A DNA stretch of 64,000 bases. It comes from Silene conica. Taxonomy: Eukaryota; Streptophyta; Magnoliopsida; Caryophyllales; Caryophyllaceae. Each line of letters starts with the position of its first letter. Within the stretch, counting starts at the first letter, position 1. The DNA lies in contig CM055316.2 in assembly GCA_029255685.2 (NCBI GenBank), forward strand, positions 67,161,237 to 67,225,236, given 5' to 3'. The notes below the pieces were generated by a model. The model had not been told where the DNA came from. It did no database searches and saw only the letters and a program-made list of their open reading frames with translations. The position numbers were made by a program, and so were the translations under genes. Of this stretch, positions 56,301 through 64,000 are shown piece by piece.

Positions 56301-59300
56301 TGATTTATATTGAAGAATGAAATAATTGGGGAGAAATAAGGAATTGTATTATTGAAAATAAGATCAAGGAGAATCCCCTAAGTTGACTTGGTCATGTAAG
56401 AGAAGAGACCGAAGTGATGGACTGTTAGGAGGTTTGATTAGGCATGAAGTAAATTTTTTACCAATGATGAATACTTTGGAAATCATGGATCATAAAAATG
56501 ATTAAAAGCAATGTAACTCAGCTTGTTATTAAAAAAGATATAACGTGGGAGGAGGGTGAATCAACTAGGTATCACAGGTAGCCATTGCGACCCAAAAAAG
56601 AAATTAATTGTGAAGATAAAGGTTTACAATCCTAAATATGAAGATTTATAAGGAATAATTATGAATAATCGCTTACATGAACAATAAAACTTCAATGTAA
56701 TTGGTAAAGTAGGTGGTACCCATACAAGATGTCAGCAGTTTGAACCTCATATTGATCATTGATTTGAGTTTGTAATTTGATTTTCTATATATGAAGCAAC
56801 ATATAGTTTGCGATTTTCTTATAAATTTTGTATAATTTTACGCTTTTTATATTTGCTACCCCATATTTGCAAATCTGGGGTCCCCACCACCATGGGAGGG
56901 GGTGAAACGAGGGATATAATTTGAGTTGATAATGGTTTTTAATTGCTTTTTTTTGTAGCCAATTTAGTTTTTTTTTCTATTTTTTATTTTTAGTTTATCA
57001 TTTACGGAGTAAATCGTTTTGTCTTTTTTCAAAATGTTTTTGTATTTCTTTTTCCTTTTCTTTTTTTCCTTTGAACTTATTTCTCTAATGAAATTCTATG
57101 ATACTAGTATTCACTCTTATTCAGAAGTCTTTCGTCTTTTTATGTTTTTTTCATCTTTCTTCATCAGATTTTTTCCTTTTCGCATTTTATTCTGTTAAAC
57201 TATTGTTTAATCTATTTTCTTAATCCCATCACTAGTTCCCACCAGACATTAATGGTTCCATTCAACGATTCAATTTAGTATACTATCGTGTTATTGATTT
57301 GTATCTTTGTTACATTTGCCTTCACTGATATGTTTAACTATAATATTGGTTGTTCTTTTGCTGGATAATGTTGGTCAGATCATTATGTTATACGTTGCTT
57401 GTCATGAGTTTGATAAATTGAATAATTAACTACATTACCTTATCAACCTATTTTAACTTCCACACTCTAAATTAATGGGATGTTGTTAATTTATTTTTAT
57501 TTGTTTTTTATACAAAGTTGAAAAACTTTTAAAGATATTTTAGTGCACTTGGATATATTGTTATTATGTTGGGTTATAATTGCAGGTGTATTCCATTTAG
57601 ATATAGAAGTGCATATGACTGCAACGAGGATGAATCTAAGAAGATTGTTGAAGTGCTTATGATCAGTTCCGCAAGTCGACCAGGTCTCCTGTTTCCTAAG
57701 GTATCTTCTGCAAACCTCTTTTCAATAAAACTTTATATGTGACATGTGAAATCGTCAAATAATCATGAATAATACTCTATTTTTTTTCCAAGAAGAGACA
57801 TTTACCTATTATAATTTTGGTTGGTTTAGCCTGATGCCTCATTGCTTCTCTTAACAACTTTTTAGCATAAAAAACGACATTTCTATCCTCTTTCAATTTA
57901 GTGAGAGATAGTGAAAAACCACCAAAAGACCACTAATACCGTTAATTGTTATGCTTTCCAATAATCGTAGCGAACCTATATGAGACTTTTTGGGGAAAAT
58001 GAGTAGTTAGGAGGCGTACATGAATTCATTGCGTATGATTGTATTTTATCTTCTTTCACAATTTTACTCTCACTGGTGAAGGAAGACGAAAGAGAGTACA
58101 GACCTTAGAGAAAATATTAATCATAAGCGTGGTAGAACTGGGGACCAAACTCCTTATTTTAGTTTTTCATATATACCCTCATTGATAAGAAATATTCTAA
58201 CCGATTTTACAAATCAAACTCACAATCCTTTAATACCCAATAACCGATATAAGATTATAAATTTTATTGACAACTTTGATTATCTACAAAATTAGGATAG
58301 TTTGTTTTGTTCTAACTTCGACTATTGTTAATGTTGGTTTAATCATGAGTTTCTCATTTTGTTCACTTGTGGTCAGATGGATAATCTGTGAATTTATCAT
58401 TTTCATCTCCTGAACTCATTTTAATGGAAGGTTGGAGACATGGGATTAACATAAATGAATGACGTGTTTGTTTTATTTTGTAAAAATCGACAAGTGAGTT
58501 GATTATTATTTTTTTTTTTTTGGTGACGAGAGAACCCGCAGCCGCTACCTTTGGTGCGCACTGGGTAAACCCGCGGGTATATGTGATAGCCTGCAAACCA
58601 CATACACCAGGTAAACCACCTGACATAAATGAAACCAACGGTGACGAGTCAGACACTTACTTGTCTTATTTGTAGTATTTGTATTATTTAAAGAATATGT
58701 TTATATTTTGACTTTTTTTAGCTCACATTATTGTATACTTTTTTCAATATCTAGTTCCTTTTATATATTTCATATTGTAAGAACTTATATAATTGTTGAT
58801 CTTATATGTCATGAAGTTTTGTTCCTCCGCTCCTTTTGGCCTTTTATTAAGTTACATTATTGCAAATTGTGTTTTAGGTTTTTCTTGTTTTGAGAGTGAA
58901 CATTTAAAATTGTTGGTGTATGGGGGGAGTGTATGAAGAAGTTTGTGAAGATTAGTTATTTGTTTGTTTGATTGGTTGAAGTTTAGTTGGAGGAATTAGT
59001 TTGTTATTTATTTGTTTGTGAATTTGTTTGATACACTTGGTTTTGGATACCCTTGGGTTCGGGATACAGACGCATCAAAATGGGAGGGGAGGTCCTCTAT
59101 TTATAGGGCTCCTCCTCCTTCTCCTACATTCTAAGAATTCTCTAGAATTCTTTACCACTATAGACATGTCTAGAAGGTTCTAGGTTATTCAAGATAAACC
59201 TAGAACATACACGACTCTTCTAGATTCTTCTAGACACTTCTAGATTCCTCTAGACACTTCTAGACATTTCTAGACATTTCTAGACACTTCTAGATGTTTC

Positions 59301-62300
59301 TATATTATTCCGGCACATTTCGGAAACTTCTAGAAGACACTAAAAGTCGCATACTTCAACACTCCTCCTTGAGACTTTTGGTGTAACTCCGGACATCGAT
59401 CAGAGGAACTCGAACATTCCACTTCTTTTTCTTCTTTTTCTTGTATCGCCAAACTCGATGGTTGCTTGATGTATATCTCCTCCTCGAGTTGATAGCATGA
59501 GAAACAACTAGAGCGAATGTATCTCTAGTTTCTTTGGAGTGTCCTTTGACCCCCAATCTTCCTTTGTATTTCTTGATATAACCGTTGGGTTTTAATTTTC
59601 TTTTATAGAGTTTTACGCCAATTACTTTCCGATTTCTTGGCTTGTCAACCAACACCCAAGTGGTGTTCTTCTTGATCATATTTAATTCCGTCTCCTCCAT
59701 GGCTTGAAACTCCTTATGTAGGGAAGCCTCGCCATCGTCTCTAAGCTTCTCGATAGCAAAAGAGCATTTCGCACATTCCCCTTCATCCACGCAAATAACA
59801 TGACATTCTGCACACATTTCCGAGAGACTTTTCTTACTTTGTTCTCTCGTAACATTTCCGAAATTGTCATTCGATGGAGAATGCGCATTAGAAGTTGATG
59901 GAGGTGTAGGAGGATCATTGTTGTTGGTTTTGTCAACATCCCCTTGTGGAACTTCACCTTGTGGATGTTGGTGATGATCTAGTGTTACATTTTCTTCAAC
60001 CTTCGTTTCTTCGCAATTCCCATTCCCGTTTGCATCCTCGAAAGAAGATTCTTGATTCTTGATTTTTTGATCTAAGGATCCAATTAGCTCTGTCAGAGTG
60101 AGCTTCGATAGATCTCTTGATTCTTTAATAATAGTGACATTCATGTCGAATTTTTTTGTCAAAGTTACGAGAATTTTCTGCACAATCCTCGTATCGGCAA
60201 CATCTTCACCATATTTTTTTCATTTGGTTAACTGTCTCCATGACTCTCCAAGTGTAGGTTTTTATGTCTTCATTTTCCCCCATTTTCAAATTTTCAAAAT
60301 CCTTTCTTAAGGTGTTGAGACGTATTGCTCTTAACCTCTCATCACCATGGAATGCCTTTTGGAGTGAATCCCATGCTTCTTTTGCGGTAGATGCCCACAT
60401 TATTTTTGGGAAAATGGTGTCCGAAACGGCAGCATAGATGAAACAGAGGGCTTTGGCGTCAATTATTTCATCTTCTTTTATTTTTTGTAAGGTTGCTTCG
60501 GTAGTTGGAACACCTTCTTTTTGTTTTTCGGGACCATTTTCCACTATCTCCCATAGTGCATTTGCTCTTAAGAAGAGCTTCATTTCAATGCACCAGTGAT
60601 CGTATTTTTCTCCTCCAAATAAATCTAGAAACTCTAGAGGAGCGGGCAATAGAATGTTCGGTGCGGAAGCCATTGTTTTATTTAGTAGCCCTTAAGATCC
60701 TTAGGGCTCTGATACCACTTGTTGGTGTATGGGGGGAGTGTATGAAGAAGTTTGTGAAGATTAGTTATTTGTTTGTTTGATTGGTTGAAGTTTAGTTGGA
60801 GGAATTAGTTTGTTATTTATTTGTTTGTGAATTTGTTTGATACACTTGGTTTTGGATACCCTTGGGTTCGGGATACAGACGCATCAAAATGGGAGGGGAG
60901 GTCCTCTATTTATAGGGCTCCTCCTCCTTCTCCTACATTCTAAGAATTCTCTAGAATTCTTTACCACTATAGACATGTCTAGAAGGTTCTAGGTTATTCA
61001 AGATAAACCTAGAACATACACGACTCTTCTAGATTCCTCTAGACACTTCTAGATTCCTCTAGACACTTCTAGACATTTCTAGACATTTCTAGACACTTCT
61101 AGATGTTTCTATATTATTCCGGCACATTCCGGAAACTTCTAGAAGACACTAAAAGTCGCATACTTCAACAAAAATAAAGTTGTCTTTGCAATGACAACAC
61201 TCTTAGTAGTTGTAGGGATGTAAATTGTGAATTCCAAAACCCTAATAGTAGTAAGCATTAGTAGTAAGCAATAATATTAAGTTTTTGAATTTTCTTTATG
61301 GATTGAAAGTGATGTAAAAGATGTGCTTGATTGGCCAACCTCTAAGGAATTGGAAGTACACAAGTTGATGAAGATTTGTACTGTCACAAGTTGCCGAAGA
61401 ATTTGAAAGTTATATTTGATATCGTCAGTTATCGGACGTGCTCATTTCGAAATTTTTGACTATCATAAGTTATGAAGACTCATGTGTGTATATGCGGAAC
61501 CTCATTTGTTTGTGCTCATTTTTGAAACTAGGGTGGTTGGGAGAATGATGAAACTGTTGAGGAAGCAGCAAAACGCGAAGCAGTGGAAGAAGCTGGTGTC
61601 AAAGGCGATCTACTGGTAATGAAGTCAAACCTTAATCTAAGATCCTTTATTTTATGTGTTAATAGTCTGAATATATGTATAGAACCATTTAAAAATGGTG
61701 ATGTTTTGCTTAAACTGTAGTTAAGCTATTTTTTGCCATTAGCTTTTCCATTTCCAATGGAACGAAGGACGCGAACTCTTTGATGTGGATTATGGTGAAT
61801 TAAAATAAAATAAATTTATAAATCAGATGCGTTCTCAGCGTAAATTTCATTATTGGTAATTTTGAAACAACTTTTATGTGGTTAAAGTCTTCCGTATGTC
61901 GGGATAATGTTCTTGTTGTTCTCCTATTTTTGGGATATCATTTTGTTCTCTTATTTGCAGCTCGATCATGTAACCTCATTTTTGTAATTATTTTAATTTC
62001 AATCAACAATCATGTTAGGAGATAAAAAACAGTTGAGGGTTAAGGCTTTGTTGGTGTTCTATTTTAACGTTATATAATTTTTTATCCTATTTTTGGTTGA
62101 CTATTTGGCTTATTAATCATCTAATTTTCTTCATTATTCTGCATATTGTCGGTCTCAATCAATAATTCATGTGTATGAGTTAAAATCATTTGAGGTTGAA
62201 GGGTTGTTGATTATTTTTCTTTTTAAATTAGTGTATTCCAATATTGGTATTGTTGCTAAATGGTGTTCCCATTGTCTAGGGTATTTTAGGCTACTACGAG

Positions 62301-62600
62301 TTTAAGAGCAAAACACTGCAAGACGAATTTAGCCCAGAGGGCCTATGCAAAGCCCTTATGTTTGCATTATTAGTCAAGGAGGAGCTTCAATATTGGCCCG
62401 AACAAAGTACTCGTCAAAGGCGTTGGTTGGCTATAACTGAGGCTCTCGAATGTTGTCGGCACCCATGGATGAGACAAGCCCTCGAAGAAGGCTTCATGAA
62501 ATGGCATGCTGACAGAGTCAGCTCGAGCACTATCGACGAGGAAGACGGAGGTGGTACTACCTCACGCAGGTCACAGTTAGGTTTAACACCGACAACTTAG
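53312..62600 (+). CDS. Nudix hydrolase, plant NUDT12/13/16-like
   Basis: Four exons, 53312-53415, 57586-57700, 61532-61615 and 62280-62600, join in frame to 207 codons with GT-AG borders. Exon 1 gives SELVARTGRHQQRYEHGCRLVAG, exon 2 CIPFRYRSAYDC and VEVLMISSASRPGLLFPK, exon 3 the complete Nudix box GGWENDETVEEAAKREAVEE followed by AG (all G, E, R, E and EE positions present), exon 4 GYYEFKSKTLQDEFSPEGLC to EALECCRHPWMRQALEEGF. The metal-binding glutamates are intact. Relatives hydrolyse diadenosine polyphosphates or inositol pyrophosphates; the substrate here is not shown. A second ATG at 53345 (MSELVARTG) fits family N-termini better than 53312. The two introns of about 4 kb contain transposons on the scale of kilobases. 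Confidence 0.93.
53905..54485 (+). repeat. Diverged tandem duplication in Nudix intron 1
   Basis: The segment from about 53910 ('gtttaagagtatcttccggtggttaggttttaggcattg') recurs from about 54288 ('gtttaaggctctcttttggtggttataggttgtaggtattg'). Both continue with 'attgctctta/gat'. The period is about 375 bp and identity is modest. Confidence 0.6.
54560..56169 (-). mobile_element. Probable LTR remnant in Nudix intron 1 with CAGCCGGT motif clusters
   Basis: The right edge read on the minus strand starts TGATGAGTCCAAAATTGATC, like plant gypsy LTRs. The left edge may be near 54564 (TGTCAAACGCG). No good TSD was found, so boundaries are uncertain. Between 55515 and 55950 five blocks of AGCCGGT / ACCGGCTG half-sites occur. 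The rest is non-coding. Confidence 0.45.
56170..57585 (+). other. Nudix intron 1, 3' part
   Basis: AT-rich intronic sequence without recognised genes. The acceptor TTGCAG ends at 57585. T-rich blocks at 56940-57180 resemble old poly(T) or retroposed DNA but no ends are visible. Confidence 0.5.
58508..58645 (-). mobile_element. Au-like SINE in Nudix intron 2
   Basis: On the minus strand the 3' part reads CAGTGCGCACCAAAGGTAGC then GGCTGCGGGTTCTCTCGTCA, a known plant Au-SINE-like 3' segment. It ends in a run of A residues (T run at 58508-58520 on the plus strand). The 5' limit near 58645 is approximate and no clear TSD was found. Confidence 0.7.
59200..59300. repeat. TCTAGA decamer array inside the copia LTR
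   Basis: About ten units of TCTAGACAYT or TCTAGATTCY lie head to tail; the second LTR carries the same array at 61024-61110. The palindromic core TCTAGA repeats at a near 10-bp period. Confidence 0.85.
59356..60673 (-). pseudogene. Copia gag joined to a reverse transcriptase N-terminus
   Basis: From 60673 the frame gives a UBN2-type gag (MASAPNILLPAPLEFLDLFG, YDHWCIEMKLFLRANALWEI, AKEAWDSLQKAFHGD). A run of seven A on the sense strand (plus strand T7, 60214-60220) causes a +1 shift at VNQMKK; with six A the frame runs on through YGEDVADTRIVQKIL. The C-terminal part continues without CCHC or protease into HKEFQAMEETELNMIKKNTT and WVLVDKPRNRKVIGVKLYK, the RT N-terminus, and ends in a K-rich tail that reaches the LTR. 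The product would be a gag-RT fusion of about 435 residues with no catalytic RT site. Confidence 0.82.
61176..61531 (+). other. Nudix intron 2, 3' part
   Basis: Intronic sequence between the copia insertion and exon 3. No coding region is seen. Confidence 0.5.
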
Positions 62601-64000
62601 ATTGGTTGGTTGAGGGGATATTTTATGTAGCTGAGAAAAAGTTATCACGTCATCTTCTTGTATCTTTATTTGTTTCCTAGAGTAATAGGGTTATTTGGAG
62701 TAAAGAAGACAGTAAAATGATAGCGCAATTTTAGGCTAAATTTATTACTCAATATTGTTGAGGTCTAAACATGGACAAATATTAGTATTTTTTAAAAGAT
62801 TTAACTTGGCTATCTTCTATTTTTCACAAGGTTCTTGTGTATGGCACGTGTACACTAAATCATGGAGTGTTTGGATGGAGGCTTTGGAACCGATGAGATC
62901 AATTTTCAGTCCATTTCAATGTTTACATTTTGGGATGAATTTGAAATTCTAAGTTGTAAATTTATTGCAACCCCGGACGTGGCTAACTTTTATCAAAGAA
63001 CTAGAATTTATACAATTCGGTCAAATAATTACAAATAGATATAGGGTTTTGAAGACCAAATCATTACAAATAGATAAAGAGATTTTGAATACATTTCTTA
63101 CTAAGTACGATATCACGTTACACTTCACTGTCATTCATATAATCTCAATCAAATATCTTAAGTTCATAATTGATAATATTGATCTTAGGTTCGTCGGACA
63201 TGCTTAATCGTTTTAGGACATTTTATAGTACGTTCTTTTTGAAAAGAGAGTTAAAAATAATCTTTGTCAAATTTTATATCATCAAGATGAATTGAGACTT
63301 TAAAATTTTAAGAATTCGTATTATTCATACCATTTACAAATTCATTAGAGGCAGTAGTGGGGCGAGGGTGTTAGCACTTTGCAGGGACACTTCCTCTTGT
63401 TTGTGTATGAAAACTGTGAAGTTTTTAGCTCAAACTTTTAATTTTTCTTTTAGGCTACTTAATACTATTACTTAGTCGCTCGCTAACTTCAAATTCTGAC
63501 CCTCATATTAGAGAAATAATTACAAACATACAGGTCTAAACATTGGTTGCAAACTTACTAGACAAATGTAGAGCAAGAATTCTCTTAATTTTATTTTGGG
63601 ATATTCTACGGTGTACCCTCGAGTTTTTCAATTTTCTACGTAGTACCCCTATATTTTTTAAATTCTATGATATGCCCTTAAACTCTATACATTAGTCTAT
63701 TAATGACCTTATTTATTGGTTTTGCTAGCTTAATTTCTTAATTTATCTATTAAACCGTCTATTTAACATTTCAATTACCCGACAACCTTCTCAATTACTT
63801 ATTAGTTCGCCGAATTACCATTAACCAATCAAATAGTATACAAATCTAACTCAAATTCATCAAATTGCTATTATTATTTCATGCTTCATAACATATGTTT
63901 TTCAATAGAAGTTTATGCTTATTTAAAGATATTTGTGATACTTTCTATATAGAATGGTGATACCACATTAATAAGTCAAAATAAATGTCAAATTATGACT
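62601..64000. other. 3' flank of the Nudix gene
   Basis: Untranslated and intergenic AT-rich sequence. A segment at about 63600-63690 ('tctacggtgtaccctcgag', 'tctacgtagtacccct', 'tctatgatatgccctt') repeats a short phrase with drift. No gene recognised. Confidence 0.5.

Larger units (their letters stand above)
58911..61170 (-). mobile_element. Deleted copia retrotransposon in Nudix intron 2
   Basis: Two 451-bp LTRs (58911-59361 and 60720-61170) are nearly identical, start TGTTGGTGTATGG and end ACTTCAACA on the plus strand. The duplication AAAAT is at 58906-58910 and 61171-61175. On the minus strand the PBS TGGTATCAGAGC (60706-60717) lies next to the 60720-61170 LTR and the PPT AAGGAGGAG next to the other. 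Protease, integrase and most of RT are missing. Confidence 0.93.

Overview
This window is plant nuclear DNA, most likely eudicot. It holds two intron-rich host genes with GT-AG splicing (one intron is AT-AC), in a matrix dominated by transposable elements: Ty1/copia, Ty3/gypsy, CACTA, hAT, LINE, SINE, TRIM, Stowaway and Helitron-type sequences. The species cannot be fixed from sequence alone. No rRNA gene, intact tRNA gene, CRISPR array or bacterial-style operon was seen.

Region 1 (1-24.2 kb) is a nested transposon stack whose layers can mostly be peeled by target-site duplications (TSDs). A diverged ~360-bp repeat unit is split by a minus-strand copia relic (580-23993, TSD CCTAC). The copia 3' LTR is split by a plus-strand gypsy-like element carrying only gag (1621-21457, TSD ATTAT, PBS for tRNA-Asp). 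That element's 5' LTR holds a 5'-truncated LINE (2401-4331) and a non-autonomous CACTA (5012-9212) carrying a Transposase_23/Ulp1-protease gene. Its 3' LTR holds a larger CACTA (14186-20978) with a TNP2-like transposase gene and a TnpA-like gene.

Region 2 (24.2-32 kb) holds a degenerate minus-strand LINE with ORF1 and ORF2, a ~830-bp Mutator-like MITE, and AT-rich intergenic DNA.

Region 3 (31.7-37.8 kb) is a host gene on the plus strand for an AVT1-type vacuolar amino acid transporter. It has 12 coding exons and 534 codons, including a 24-nt exon, a 20-nt exon and a U12-type AT-AC intron.

Region 4 (38-52.8 kb) is again mobile DNA: a hAT MITE, a solo LTR, Helitron-like termini, a broken hAT transposase gene, a CACTA end and a copia element (44108-50067). 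A TRIM with identical LTRs sits in the copia 5' LTR and a Stowaway MITE in its 3' LTR. A second copy of the Mutator-like MITE follows.

Region 5 (53.3-62.6 kb) is the second host gene on the plus strand, a Nudix hydrolase of the plant NUDT12/13/16 type with four exons and two introns of about 4 kb. Those introns carry a repeat-rich element remnant, an Au-like SINE and a deleted copia element (58911-61170). The last 1.4 kb shows no gene.

The two host genes have open reading frames across all predicted exons, while nearly all transposon genes are broken. Exceptions worth attention are the Ulp1-like protease, whose catalytic residues are preserved, and the TNP2 gene, broken only by two one-base homopolymer expansions.
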